A stretch of DNA of 64,000 nt from MED-G105 sp039819085 (GTDB lineage: Bacteria; Pseudomonadota; Alphaproteobacteria; Caulobacterales; Parvularculaceae), in contig JBCBSQ010000003.1 of NCBI GenBank assembly GCA_039819085.1, forward strand, positions 124,001 to 188,000. The letters run 5' to 3'. This document shows, one piece after another, positions 18,365-27,846 of this stretch. Position numbers and translations under genes: made by a program. Below the pieces are notes generated by a model. The model did not search any database and was not told the origin of the DNA. It worked only from the letters and a program-made list of their open reading frames with translations. How positions within the stretch are numbered: the stretch's first letter is position 1; each line of letters starts with the position of its first letter.

Positions 18365-19309
18365 TTATATGCCGGAAGTTGATCCGGTCGCCCGAGCAAG
18401 CGCCTGCAACTGCGATCTCGGGGCTGCGCTCAGCTTGACGGCCTTTGACTGATTCTTGAGCCCGAGCTTGCCATGGGTGAGGGGCGTAACGCCCTTCGGC
18501 GTTTCGACCGCCACAACGACCTGCTCAAGGTTTTTCTTCGGCAGCAAGATCAGCGCGCCAGGCGATAAACGCGCAATGTCGTCGACGGTCATCTTCGTCT
18601 TTTCGACGACCGCCGTCACCTCGAGCGGGAGGTTGAGGGTTTCCTCGGTCATGTGCTGCGTCCAAAGACCTGAGGTCGGCGCATCCTCCAATGTTCTAGG
18701 CTTGGCGGTGAGGGCGATCTCTTCAATGATCGACAGCGGCAGCACGATCCGCGCATTCCCGCCGGCTTCCCCGGTTGAAGCGGCGAAAGCGTAGTTCAAT
18801 ACCACTACTTTTGTCGACTCATCCACGAAATGGACATTGTCGACCGATCGTTCGATCATCATTTCGTCTTCATACGCTGTTTCGGGGAGGCGGTACTTTT
18901 TGGGCAGGTCGCGCTGAAGCGAGGTGAGCAGACACTCGAAAAGCGGTCGGCTCAAATGTGCGTCAATGGCGGTGGGTTCGTAGTCGCCAATGGATTCCGC
19001 GTCGATGCTCTCGCCGCTGAGGCTCTTTTCGATCCACCGAAAGGCAAGCTCGTTTTCAATATGGAACAGGATGTCGATCGTGTAAGCGTAAAGCGATTTT
19101 GGCGAAAGGGCCGACAACAAGCTGCGATAGCTTGTTATCTCAGCGTTTTCAAATTGAGGCTGAAGATTGAACTTTGGCTCAAGCAGAAGCGCCTCAGCTA
19201 TTTGCGCCGTGAGGCTTTCGGCGAACTCCATAACAGCGGGGTCCGGCTTGCGCCCGTCCGCCGCCCGGATCTTCCGTTGAATGACTTCGCCACCTGAAGT
19301 TTCCGCCAT
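18365..19309 (-). CDS. fliM: Flagellar motor switch protein FliM
   Basis: A switch-complex (C-ring) protein of 314 residues from ATG 19309, which has AGG at proper spacing; a frame start at ATG 19354 would add 15 residues. The middle domain (KSLYAYTIDILFHIENELAFRW, ARIVLPLSIIEEI) and C-terminal SpoA domain (LEVTAVVEKTKMTVDDIARL ... GALILLPKK) fit FliM. The usual N-terminal CheY-binding peptide (E-I-D-A-L-L) is not visible with either start. FliN is separate at 27475-27846. Divergent from motB. Confidence 0.85.
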   Translation of the reverse strand: MAETSGGEVIQRKIRAADGRKPDPAVMEFAESLTAQIAEALLLEPKFNLQPQFENAEITSYRSLLSALSPKSLYAYTIDILFHIENELAFRWIEKSLSGESIDAESIGDYEPTAIDAHLSRPLFECLLTSLQRDLPKKYRLPETAYEDEMMIERSVDNVHFVDESTKVVVLNYAFAASTGEAGGNARIVLPLSIIEEIALTAKPRTLEDAPTSGLWTQHMTEETLNLPLEVTAVVEKTKMTVDDIARLSPGALILLPKKNLEQVVVAVETPKGVTPLTHGKLGLKNQSKAVKLSAAPRSQLQALARATGSTSGI

Positions 19310-19484
19310 ACCCGCGACCTGACTGCTCCGCAAAACACTGGGTTTGACCTGCATAGCCGAAAAACTGGTTACGAAGGCTTAAAGGTGTCGCTTAGACTTT
19401 TCTGCTGTGGTCGAACCAAACGAAAGGCCAAGCCGGCTAGGCATCGGATCTCAACTTCCTCTCAGTGGTTAGCGTGCGGATAAA

Positions 19485-20387
19485 ATGAGCGGCGAGACGA
19501 TCATCAAGCGCAAGAAGGTGATTGCCGGCGGCGGCCATCACGGCGGCGCCTGGAAAGTCGCTTATGCGGACTTTGTGACCGCAATGATGGCGTTCTTCCT
19601 GCTGATGTGGTTGTTGAACGCCACGACCGAAGATCAGCGCAAGGGGATAGCGGACTATTTTGACCCGTCCATCCCGATCAGCCGCATCTCAGGCGGCGGT
19701 GATGATCTGCTCTCGGGGTCTTCGATATTCGCTGAGCAGAGAAGGGCCCAGGATGGTTCTGGGGGCTCGCGCGGCGTGCGCGGCCCGGCTGCGCCCGCGG
19801 CGGATGGACCGGAAGCGGCGGCGCGCGGCGGCGCGCCGGACGCTGACCTCGAGGCGATGGCGGGACCGAACGCCGCAGGCTCCGGCGAGATGGGCGGCGA
19901 AGACGACGCTGCGCGCCGCTCGGCGGCGATTGACGCTGAACGTGCGGAAAAGATGATCGCCGATGCGGTCGCTTCTGGGCGTGACGGCGATCTCGCCAAG
20001 CACATGTATATGCGGCAGACGCCCGAAGGCCTCGTCATTGAGTTGATCGATCAGGAGGGCACGCCTCTCTTCGCTCCCGGGCGCGCCTCGGCGTCCAGAA
20101 GACTGGAGCAATTGCTGATCATCGTCGCCGATGTGGTCGGGCAGGTCGTTAACGATGTCGCAATTGTTGGGCACACTGACGCATTCGGTTTTCGCTCCAC
20201 CGGGCGCTATTCGAACTGGGAGCTGTCAAGCGATCGGGCGCTTGCGGCGCGGCGAATCCTGGTGGCCGCAGGCGCTCCGCCAGGCCAAATCGTCGAGGTC
20301 TCCGGAAAGGCTAGCTCTGAACCGCTGGTCGACGATCCTTACGCGCCGCAAAACCGGCGGATCTCAATCACACTACTTCGAAATTAA
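19485..20387 (+). CDS. motB: Flagellar stator protein MotB
   Basis: A 300-residue stator subunit anchoring the motor to peptidoglycan. The N-terminal helix has KVAYADFVTAMMAFFLLMWL; Asp29 in YAD is the essential proton-binding residue of the family. An Ala/Gly-rich linker leads to a C-terminal OmpA-like domain with IVGHTDAFG and NWELSSDRALAARR, ending NRRISITLLRN. The gene is alone, divergent from fliM and about 12 kb from motA, unlike the common motAB pair. Confidence 0.95.
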   Translation: MSGETIIKRKKVIAGGGHHGGAWKVAYADFVTAMMAFFLLMWLLNATTEDQRKGIADYFDPSIPISRISGGGDDLLSGSSIFAEQRRAQDGSGGSRGVRGPAAPAADGPEAAARGGAPDADLEAMAGPNAAGSGEMGGEDDAARRSAAIDAERAEKMIADAVASGRDGDLAKHMYMRQTPEGLVIELIDQEGTPLFAPGRASASRRLEQLLIIVADVVGQVVNDVAIVGHTDAFGFRSTGRYSNWELSSDRALAARRILVAAGAPPGQIVEVSGKASSEPLVDDPYAPQNRRISITLLRN

Positions 20388-20483
20388 TTCGTATTGTGAG
20401 AAAGGTGTTTAGCGAGTTTTTAAGCCTTTGAACAGTAAGAAAACCTCTCGAATATGACGTTATCGGTGTCGTGAGGTGGATCC

Positions 20484-21794
20484 ATGGGTATTTCTTCGTC
20501 GCTGAATGCGGGCGTGATGGGGTTGGCGGTCAACGCCACCAAGCTTGCGACGATTTCTGAGAACATCGCGAATTCCGCGACGCCCGGGTATAAGCGTGTA
20601 GACACCGAATTCAACTCGATGGTGCTCCAGGCCGGCTCCGGCGCGTTCACCGCTGGCGGCGTGCGCGCGACGACAACTCGTTTCGTCGCGGAGGAGGGGC
20701 CCCTTCAGGCGACGGGCAACTCCACGGACATCTCCGTCTCGGGCGAAGGGTTTATTCCAGTCACGAACTTTAACGGACTTTCCGCGGCGCCAGGCGCGCG
20801 CGATGAATTGCTTGTGACGACGGGTTCCTTTCGCCCCGATGAGAACGGGCTTTTGCGCACTCAGTCGGATCAATACCTGATGGGCTGGCCGATCGACGGC
20901 GACGGCAACGTCATCCGGGGAGCGCAAGATAGCGGCACCGGTCTTGTTCCAGTTAATATTCGTTCGACAACGTTGGATTCAGCGCCGACCACTGAAATTC
21001 AGCTTGGCGTCAATCTGCCTGCGACCTCGGCTCAAGCCGGCGCGCCATTGGAGTCATTCAGCGCTCCAATTGAATACTTCGACAATGTCGGTCGTCCGCA
21101 AGTTTTAACGGTCTCCTTCACGCCGACTATCTCAGGCGGCGGCGCCGCGAATGAATGGAGCGTAGAGGTTTTCGACGGCGCTTCGCCAACGCCGGACGTG
21201 GCTATCGGCGAATTCACAATGGAGTTCCGCGACGAAGTCACCAATCCAGGCACGCTCAGCATGGTGACCAGTGGAACCGGCGCCACTTATGATCCGGCGA
21301 CCGGGCTCGTCACGGTTCCTGGCGTTCAGCGGGGCCCGATCACTCTGGACATTGGCTTGGAAGACGGAACGTCAAACATCACGCAGCTGGCCGCAAGCTT
21401 TTCTCCGCTCGGCATCAGCAAGAATGGCTCATCGGTCGGCGACCTGGTGAATGTGGAAATCGCCGCAAACGGAACGTTGGAAGCTGTCTTCAACAATGGT
21501 TTCCGTCAGCCAATCTATCAGATCCCCGTTGGCATGGTCCCGAACGTGAACGGCCTTGCTGCTGTGGGCGGCCAAGCCTACCAGGTTTCGCAGAATTCCG
21601 GGGACGTATTTTACAACATCGCTGGCGAAGGCGCCGCCGGCACCACAATCGGCTTCGCCCTTGAGGGATCCACGACGGAGGTCGCCGCCGAACTGACCGC
21701 GCTTATTGAGACTCAGCGAGCCTATTCATCAAACGCCCGGATTATCACAACGGTGGATGAGATACTTGAAGAAACCACGAACCTGAAGCGATAG
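20484..21794 (+). CDS. flgE: Flagellar hook protein FlgE
   Basis: A 436-residue hook subunit exported through the flagellar secretion system. The N-terminus has the rod/hook family motif LATISENIANSATPGYKRVD and the C-terminus the matching IETQRAYSSNARIITTVDEIL. The middle region carries the FlgE D2-type sequence (GVNLPATSAQAG, VTFTP-like VSFTPTISGG). First gene of a flgE-flgK-flgL-flgI run on the plus strand. The ATG at 20484 follows GTGGATCC, a weak ribosome site. Confidence 0.94.
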   Translation: MGISSSLNAGVMGLAVNATKLATISENIANSATPGYKRVDTEFNSMVLQAGSGAFTAGGVRATTTRFVAEEGPLQATGNSTDISVSGEGFIPVTNFNGLSAAPGARDELLVTTGSFRPDENGLLRTQSDQYLMGWPIDGDGNVIRGAQDSGTGLVPVNIRSTTLDSAPTTEIQLGVNLPATSAQAGAPLESFSAPIEYFDNVGRPQVLTVSFTPTISGGGAANEWSVEVFDGASPTPDVAIGEFTMEFRDEVTNPGTLSMVTSGTGATYDPATGLVTVPGVQRGPITLDIGLEDGTSNITQLAASFSPLGISKNGSSVGDLVNVEIAANGTLEAVFNNGFRQPIYQIPVGMVPNVNGLAAVGGQAYQVSQNSGDVFYNIAGEGAAGTTIGFALEGSTTEVAAELTALIETQRAYSSNARIITTVDEILEETTNLKR

Positions 21795-21829
21795 GAGACG
21801 CGCGGTAGAACGACGCGCAAACTGACGTC

Positions 21830-23290
21830 ATGAGTATTTCGCAGGCGCTTTCGATCGCGGGCAGCGGTCTCGCGGCGACGTCGCGGCAGGCAAGCGTCGT
21901 GTCGAGCAATGTCACGAACGCACTAACGCCCGGGTATGCGCGGCGAGAAGTTCAAGTCGGCGAACTCACAGTCGCCGGCTTGGGAGCCGGCGTTGAAGTG
22001 CTAGGTGTAACGCGTGCTGAGGATCGCGCGTTGACTGCGAGCCGTCGCCTTGCGGAAGGCGACAGTGCGCGCGACGACACCCTATCGACGACGCAAACGC
22101 GGTTATCGAACGCCCTTGGCGGACCGGATGATGAATTCTCTTTCTTCAAGTCGATTGAGAACCTGGAAGCGTCCTTCGCGTCCTTACGTGAAATGCCGGA
22201 ATCTGTCACGCAACAAAACCAAACACTTGAAGCAGCTAAGCGCGTCACTCGGGACTTTCAGCAGCTTTCCACTGAAGCAACTCAAATTCGTATGCGTGCG
22301 GACGACGAGATTGCCCGTCAGGTTGATGAAGTGAATGACGCGCTTGGGGAGATTGACGTCCTGAACGCGCAAATTCGCCAGGCGCAGTCCGGCGGTCAGG
22401 ACACCGCCGCCCTCGAAGATCAGCGCCAACGCCTTATCGATCGCGTATCAAACATCATTCCCATTCGAGAAACGCAAGCGCAGAACGGAGAAGTCGGGCT
22501 CATCACAACCCAGGGCGTATACCTGCTTTCCGGGTCGCCGTTTGAGCTCGAGTTTACGCCGACAACGCCAATCAATCCGGCCCAGACCTACGAAGATGGG
22601 AGCCTTTCCGGTTTGACCGTCGGCGGGGTCGATATTACACCGAGTTCGGATCAATCGCTGCGTCTGGATTCCGGTTCACTCGCCGCCCAGTTCCAGATTC
22701 GTGACGAGATAGCGGTTGAGTACACGTCTCAGCTTGACGCGCTGGCCGAAGACCTGATTCGCCGGTTCTCCGATCCGGCCAACGACACAAGTCTTGACGG
22801 AACCGAGCCAGGACTATTCACGGACGCTGGCGGCGCGCTCAACGCCCCCGTCGCGCCGGGGCTCGCCGGGCGGATCGAAGTGAACAATCGAGTGGATCCA
22901 GCGGTAGGCGGAGAGCTTTATCGAATGCGGGACGGCGTCGGCGCGGAAGTCGAGGGAGCGCTTGGCGACTCTACCCTCATCGATTCGGTGCTTGATGGCC
23001 TTCGTGAACCGCAATCGATCGACGGGCCCGGATTCTCCGGCGCTTTGTCCATTGTGGACGCCGCGGCCGAGTTTTCGTCGCTGCGCGCGAGCGCGTCGCT
23101 TTCGGCTGAGCGCGCCGCCGCAACATCTCAGGCCCGCACCAGCGGATTGGTGGAAGCCGAGCAGCAGGCCACGGGCGTCGACACGGATTTTGAGCTTCAG
23201 AACTTGTTACGAATTGAGCAGGCCTATCAAGCGAATGCGCGCGTGATCCAAGTCATTGACGGCATGCTCGACCGCTTATTGGAGATCTAA
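21830..23290 (+). CDS. flgK: Flagellar hook-associated protein FlgK (HAP1)
   Basis: A 486-residue hook-filament junction protein. The N-terminus reads QALSIAGSGLAATSRQAS followed by SNVTNALTPGYARREVQ, and the C-terminus has FELQNLLRIEQAYQANARVI, the paired terminal helices of HAP1. The N-terminal third is a long helical region (SFFKSIENLEASFASLREMP). Thirty-five bases downstream of flgE and three upstream of flgL. Export probably uses the FlgN-like chaperone at 41324-41707. Confidence 0.94.
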   Translation: MSISQALSIAGSGLAATSRQASVVSSNVTNALTPGYARREVQVGELTVAGLGAGVEVLGVTRAEDRALTASRRLAEGDSARDDTLSTTQTRLSNALGGPDDEFSFFKSIENLEASFASLREMPESVTQQNQTLEAAKRVTRDFQQLSTEATQIRMRADDEIARQVDEVNDALGEIDVLNAQIRQAQSGGQDTAALEDQRQRLIDRVSNIIPIRETQAQNGEVGLITTQGVYLLSGSPFELEFTPTTPINPAQTYEDGSLSGLTVGGVDITPSSDQSLRLDSGSLAAQFQIRDEIAVEYTSQLDALAEDLIRRFSDPANDTSLDGTEPGLFTDAGGALNAPVAPGLAGRIEVNNRVDPAVGGELYRMRDGVGAEVEGALGDSTLIDSVLDGLREPQSIDGPGFSGALSIVDAAAEFSSLRASASLSAERAAATSQARTSGLVEAEQQATGVDTDFELQNLLRIEQAYQANARVIQVIDGMLDRLLEI

Positions 23291-23293
23291 TCC

Positions 23294-24301
23294 ATGCAGG
23301 TTTCCTCATTTCCTGATGTGCTGAAATTCTCAGCGCTTCGCGATAGAGGCGCTGAGTTAAAGCGCGGCGTTGAAGACGCGTATCGCGAGTTGACGACCGG
23401 GCGTCTCTCGAAAGTCGATGCGACGCGCAACCTTAACGGCCGGCTCGGCGACGCGCATTTGATCCGCCGTCAGATTGATCAGATCGACACAAAGAACTCC
23501 TCCTTCGCGTTGAGTCTCGGTCGGGCTGACGTCGTGGAGAAAAGCCTTGATCTGGTGATCGAGTCCATTGGATCCTTGCCTGAAACGCTAGGCGCCGCCG
23601 TTGGCCTTGGCGACGACCAATCGCTTGAGCTAAGCGCCGAACAAGCGCGATCGTCGCTCGACCAGGTCGTCTCCTCGCTGAATGTCCGCTATGGACAGCG
23701 CTACCTGTTTGGCGGCGATGCGGTTAGCGCCGCTCCTGTCGCAAGCGGGTCGGATATCATCGCCGCAGTGGAGACCGCAGTCGCTGGCGCGACGACCGCA
23801 GCGGAGGTGACGCTGGCCCTGGACGCTTTTTTCGCGCCAGGGGGTGGTTACGAAACCGAGGTCTATCAAGGCGGGACCGGAGATTTGCCCGCGATCGAAC
23901 TGGCCGAAGGAGACAGGGTCGCACTTGAGCCGCGTGCGGATGAACAGGCTTTCCGTGACACTATTCGCGGTCTCGCCACGGCGTCGATCGCGCAGGGCCT
24001 TGGCCTCGAAAGGCGGGAACGCGATGTGATCATCGCCGAAGCCGGCTCTTACATGTCGGCTGGAATCGATGGAACCGCAAAGACGATCGCGTCAGTAGGG
24101 CTTGCCGGACAGCGAATTGAAACCGCGCAAGCCCGCAACAACGCCGAACAGGCCGTGTTGATGGAGACCTACGGCGTCATGACCGGCGCCGATCAACTCG
24201 CGGCGGCGAGTCGCGCGCAGGAGCTGGAAGCGCTTCTGCAGACAACTTATACGGTAACGGCGCGGCTCTCCGCGCTGAACTTCAACAACTTTATCAGGTG
24301 A
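23294..24301 (+). CDS. flgL: Flagellar hook-associated protein FlgL (HAP3)
   Basis: A 335-residue junction protein related to flagellin. The N-terminal helix includes AYRELTTGRLSKVDATRNL; the core has VRYGQRYLFGGD, which is typical of FlgL, and the C-terminal helix pair ends LLQTTYTVTARLSALNFNNFI. It starts three bases after flgK, so the pair are likely co-translated. Shorter than flagellin and without its variable middle domain insert. Confidence 0.92.
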   Translation: MQVSSFPDVLKFSALRDRGAELKRGVEDAYRELTTGRLSKVDATRNLNGRLGDAHLIRRQIDQIDTKNSSFALSLGRADVVEKSLDLVIESIGSLPETLGAAVGLGDDQSLELSAEQARSSLDQVVSSLNVRYGQRYLFGGDAVSAAPVASGSDIIAAVETAVAGATTAAEVTLALDAFFAPGGGYETEVYQGGTGDLPAIELAEGDRVALEPRADEQAFRDTIRGLATASIAQGLGLERRERDVIIAEAGSYMSAGIDGTAKTIASVGLAGQRIETAQARNNAEQAVLMETYGVMTGADQLAAASRAQELEALLQTTYTVTARLSALNFNNFIR

Positions 24302-24311
24302 TCTCAAAGAC

Positions 24312-25454
24312 GTGCTAGAACGGCTCCGTCCCTTAAAAACTTCTATTGTCCGCTTAGCGCTAGCCGGTCTGTTAGCGGCGGCCGGCGCCGCTGCGCCGGC
24401 GATGGCGCAGGCCGGCGTGCGTCTGAAGGACCTCGTCGACATAGAAGGCGTGCGCGGGAACGACCTTGTCGGCTATGGGTTGGTCGTTGGGCTCGAGGGA
24501 ACCGGGGACGGCGTCCGAAATTCACCCTATACAGAACAAGCGTTGTCCAGTCTCCTCGAACGCCTTGGCGTGAACGTCCAGGGCGAGGATTTCCGACCGG
24601 CCAATGTGGCCGCCGTCATTGTCACAGCGACGCTGCCGCCTTTTGCCCGCTCCGGGTCGTCGATCGACGTCACCGTTTCAGCGATCGGCGACGCGCGCAG
24701 CCTGTCCGGCGGTACGCTGATCATGACGCCGCTCAACGCGGCCGATGGAGAAATCTACGCTGTTGCTCAAGGTCCCGTCGTTTCGAGCGGGTTTCAGGCT
24801 GAAGGCGAAGCGGCGTCGGTGACGAGCGGCGTGCCGACGGTCGGGGTCGTGCCGTCGGGGGCGCGGGTCGAGCGGGAAATTGAGTTCGACTTTCAGGCTA
24901 TGAAGAGCATGCGCCTTGCGCTGCGCGCGCCTGACTTCACGACCGCCGCCCGGATGGAGCTCGCCGTCAATGAAGCGTTGGACGGAAAACTCGCCCGGCT
25001 GATCGACGCGGGAACGGTGGAGCTTGACCTGACGGCGAGCGACAGATCGCCTGCGCATTTGATCAGCCTTGTTGAGAACGTCACAATTGCGCCGGCGCAG
25101 GCGGCGAAAGTGGTGGTCGATCAACGTTCGGGCACAATTGTTCTTGGTGCGGACGTGCGCGTCGCGCGCGTGGCGATCGCTCAAGGGAACCTTTCAATCA
25201 GTATCGTTGAGCGGCCCGCCGTGTCGCAGCCGAATCCATTCACGCGAGGCGGCGAGGCGATCGTCGTTCCGCGCACGCAAGTTGATATCGACGAGCGGCG
25301 CGATGCGCGGCTGGCGCTTGTCGAGCCGAATGTGACATTGTCGGAGCTCGTTTCCGGGTTGAACGCGTTGGGCGTTAGTCCGCGCGAAATGATTGATATT
25401 CTGAAGACCATCAAGGCGGCGGGCGCTCTGCACGCTGAGCTGATCGTTCAGTAA
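24312..25454 (+). CDS. flgI: Flagellar P-ring protein FlgI
   Basis: A 380-residue periplasmic ring protein. A signal peptide (hydrophobic LALAGLLAAAGAAAPAMAQA, cleavage after AMAQ-A region) precedes the hallmark VRLKDLVDIEGVRGNDLVGY and GLVVGLEGTGD. C-terminal motifs are VDQRSGTIVLGADVRV and the end KTIKAAGALHAELIVQ. The start is GTG at 24312, ten bases after flgL. Convergent with fliG across about 135 bases that contain a short AGCGCG/CGCGCT inverted repeat (25552-25570) without a T-run. Confidence 0.95.
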   Translation: MLERLRPLKTSIVRLALAGLLAAAGAAAPAMAQAGVRLKDLVDIEGVRGNDLVGYGLVVGLEGTGDGVRNSPYTEQALSSLLERLGVNVQGEDFRPANVAAVIVTATLPPFARSGSSIDVTVSAIGDARSLSGGTLIMTPLNAADGEIYAVAQGPVVSSGFQAEGEAASVTSGVPTVGVVPSGARVEREIEFDFQAMKSMRLALRAPDFTTAARMELAVNEALDGKLARLIDAGTVELDLTASDRSPAHLISLVENVTIAPAQAAKVVVDQRSGTIVLGADVRVARVAIAQGNLSISIVERPAVSQPNPFTRGGEAIVVPRTQVDIDERRDARLALVEPNVTLSELVSGLNALGVSPREMIDILKTIKAAGALHAELIVQ

Positions 25455-25589
25455 CCGGACGCGCTTCTCATTTGTAGTATGCAAGGGGAGGTCCGCGTTG
25501 CGGCTTCCGCGCTACAAGCCCATGCTGATGGTATAGGTTCGAGCTTTCAGTAGCGCGCTGTTCGCGCGCTCATCTTCAATGAAGTAACC

Positions 25590-26672
25590 CTAGAGGTATT
25601 CGTCGGTGTCGTCGGTCTCGAGGTCGATCAGTTCGACTTCTCCAGATTCGACGAGCTTGCGGATAACGTCGATAATGGCGTTCTGTGCGGCTTCCGCGTC
25701 CTTCATCTTTACCGACGTCATTTTGGCGATGTCCTCTTCGAGCTGCTGCCCCATCCTCTTGGAGAGGTTCTCGAAGAAATACTCGATCGTCTTCGCGGCG
25801 TTCTGCTTGCCAAACTTGATCGCTTGCAGAAGCTGCGAGCGGTCCGCGACGCGGACGATGGCGGAGATGGCCGACGGCGGAAGGCGCTGCCAAAGGTCCT
25901 GGAAGGTCAGAAGGGATTTCTTCACTTCGTCGGCCAGCGCAGGCTCCTCGCCTTCGATGAATTCGAGAACGTTGACGCGCTTTTCCTGGGGCAGGAAATT
26001 GATGACCGTGCTGAGCACGTCGCTTGGTCGGCGCGACAAGGCGCGCCTGCGCATCGGTTTGATGAATTCCTTGGTGACCGTTTTTGCGATCGTATTGATG
26101 AAGCGCTGATCAACAGTGGACAGACGCGCCATCCGTAGCAGGATGGATTGAGTAAACTGCTCATCAAAACTATCGAGCAAGCGAGCGGACATTTCTGCGC
26201 CGAGCCGGCTGAGGACAACCGCAACGACCTGTGGGTGCTGGCTCTTGAGGTATTCCGACAGATCGTGCTCGTTCGCTTCGTCGAGCTTCTCCCAAATGGA
26301 CTTTCCGCCAGGGGCGTCAATGTCGTCGAGGATTCGGGCCAGCGTTTCGGAGGTGACGAAGTTCGACAGAAGCTGGCGCGTCTCCTTGAAGCCGCCGCGG
26401 ACTTCGTCTTTTGGTCTGTCAACGTCTTTCAAGAACTCCTCGACGATCGTGTCGACCGAGGAACGCGGAATTGCGCGAAGCTGCGAGAACGCGCGCGCAA
26501 AAGCGCGCAGATGTTTGTCGCCGATCCGCTCGACGATCGGGCCCGCCACTTCCGGGCCCATTGCGGCGAGCAGAACGGCCGCTTTTTGAGCGGTCGTCAG
26601 TGAGCCAACGACGGGATCGTCGTCGTAATTGACCGGCGGAGATGCGCCATCGATAACTGCGATGTCATTCAT
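25590..26672 (-). CDS. fliG: Flagellar motor switch protein FliG
   Basis: A 360-residue C-ring protein. The N-terminal domain begins LTTAQKAAVLLAAMGPEVAG; the middle domain carries the EHPQ-like motif SQHPQVVAVVLSRL; the C-terminal domain with charged residues contacts the stator. The ATG at 26672 overlaps the fliP stop by four bases. FliG comes last in a fliF-fliH-fliN-fliP-fliG operon, rather than directly after fliF as is usual. A frame extension to 26714 lies inside fliP and was not used. Confidence 0.96.
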   Translation of the reverse strand: MNDIAVIDGASPPVNYDDDPVVGSLTTAQKAAVLLAAMGPEVAGPIVERIGDKHLRAFARAFSQLRAIPRSSVDTIVEEFLKDVDRPKDEVRGGFKETRQLLSNFVTSETLARILDDIDAPGGKSIWEKLDEANEHDLSEYLKSQHPQVVAVVLSRLGAEMSARLLDSFDEQFTQSILLRMARLSTVDQRFINTIAKTVTKEFIKPMRRRALSRRPSDVLSTVINFLPQEKRVNVLEFIEGEEPALADEVKKSLLTFQDLWQRLPPSAISAIVRVADRSQLLQAIKFGKQNAAKTIEYFFENLSKRMGQQLEEDIAKMTSVKMKDAEAAQNAIIDVIRKLVESGEVELIDLETDDTDEYL

Positions 26673-27475
26673 GATGCGTATCCTCGAACCAGGGCGGCGG
26701 CGACGACCGTCCACCCATCCGACAGGACAAAGAAGATCAGCTTAAAGGGCAATGAGATGACCGCGGGGGGCACCATCATCATGCCCATCGCCATCAGGAT
26801 CGACGCGACGATCAGGTCGATGAGCACGAAGGGCAGGAAGATGAGAAAGCCGACTTCGAACGCGCGTTGAATCTCCGAGAGCATGAACGCCGGAATTAAA
26901 AGCTTGTACGGCGTCAGGCCGTCGTCGGCGCTTTCCGGGGCGCTTGGGCCATTGGCGGTCGGCGATGCGTCGGCGAGCGTCTCCACAACGCCCGGCTCGA
27001 CCCGTCCCTGCATAAAGGCCCGAAACGGGTCAAGGGTTCGCTCGATCGCCTGATCCTCGGTGATGACATTGTCGAGATAGGGCGAGACGCCCAGCTCCCA
27101 TGCGTCCTTGAACACAGGCTCCATGACAAAGAACGTAAGGAACATGCCGAGAGAAATGATCATCATGTTCGGCGGCGCCTGCTGAAGCCCGATTGCCTGT
27201 CGCAAGATACTCAGCACCACAACCATAAATGGCAGGCAAGTGATCATCATCGCGATCCCTGGCGCAAGGCTCAGGACCGTGATGATCAGGAATGTCTGGA
27301 CGACGCGCGCGCTTAAAGGGGCCGGGCCTTCGGGTTCGGCAAGTAAGTCGCCGATGGGGTCCGGGCCAGCCACTTGCGCCGACGCGCCACCGATCCACGC
27401 GGCTGCGATCGCTGCGCCGAGCGCGGCGGCGGCCCAAATGGACCTTGGAAGCGCAAGTCGGCGCTTCAGCGGCAT
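26669..27475 (-). CDS. fliP: Flagellar export apparatus protein FliP
   Basis: A 268-residue core component of the export gate. It has an N-terminal signal-like segment, then TVLSLAPGIAMMITCLPFMVVVLSI-type helices, IISLGMFLTFFVMEPVF, and the C-terminal LLIPAFMLSEIQRAFEVGF and MGMMMVPPAVISLPFKLIFF. The region between MQGRVEP and LTPYKLLIPAF contains a Pro/Ser/Ala-rich insertion of about 20 residues not seen in the compact family core. Overlaps fliN by one base and fliG by four. Confidence 0.96.
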   Translation of the reverse strand: MPLKRRLALPRSIWAAAALGAAIAAAWIGGASAQVAGPDPIGDLLAEPEGPAPLSARVVQTFLIITVLSLAPGIAMMITCLPFMVVVLSILRQAIGLQQAPPNMMIISLGMFLTFFVMEPVFKDAWELGVSPYLDNVITEDQAIERTLDPFRAFMQGRVEPGVVETLADASPTANGPSAPESADDGLTPYKLLIPAFMLSEIQRAFEVGFLIFLPFVLIDLIVASILMAMGMMMVPPAVISLPFKLIFFVLSDGWTVVAAALVRGYAS

Positions 27476-27846
27476 CAGCTGTCCCCTCGAGCGACAATTT
27501 CAGTCAGCCGCACCGCGAGCACGCCTTCTTGTTCCGGCATTTCCTGCAGCTCGCCGCGGGCGATCGTCCTGCCGGCGACACGCACTTCGACAGGGTCGTC
27601 TATCTTACTGTCGAGGACGAGAAGCGAATCCCGCGTCATGCCGAGGAAGTCGCGGATCAATGGCTGCGCCTTGCCGACGGAAACGACCACTTCGATCGGT
27701 ACGGTGAGGATCCCGTCAACGCTGTAGTTTTCCGCGATCGACGCGTCGATGGCCGTGTTCTCCAGGCCGTCGCCATCCCCGTCGTCATCGTCATCAACGA
27801 TGACTGCTTCGATCTCGTCGAATGCGTTTTCTTCTTCTTCACTCAT
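27475..27846 (-). CDS. fliN: Flagellar motor switch protein FliN
   Basis: A 123-residue C-ring component. The first 40 residues are very acidic, including a run of Asp. The C-terminal SpoA domain follows: TVPIEVVVSVGKAQPLIRDF, DSLLVLDSKIDDPVEV, and GRTIARGELQEM. ATG 27846 overlaps the fliH stop by eight bases. It pairs with the FliM at 18365-19309. Confidence 0.92.
   Translation of the reverse strand: MSEEEENAFDEIEAVIVDDDDDGDGDGLENTAIDASIAENYSVDGILTVPIEVVVSVGKAQPLIRDFLGMTRDSLLVLDSKIDDPVEVRVAGRTIARGELQEMPEQEGVLAVRLTEIVARGDS

Noticed and set aside
25552..25570. AGCGCG/CGCGCT inverted repeat between flgI and fliG as a terminator
   Set aside because: Only six paired bases and no T-run on either strand.
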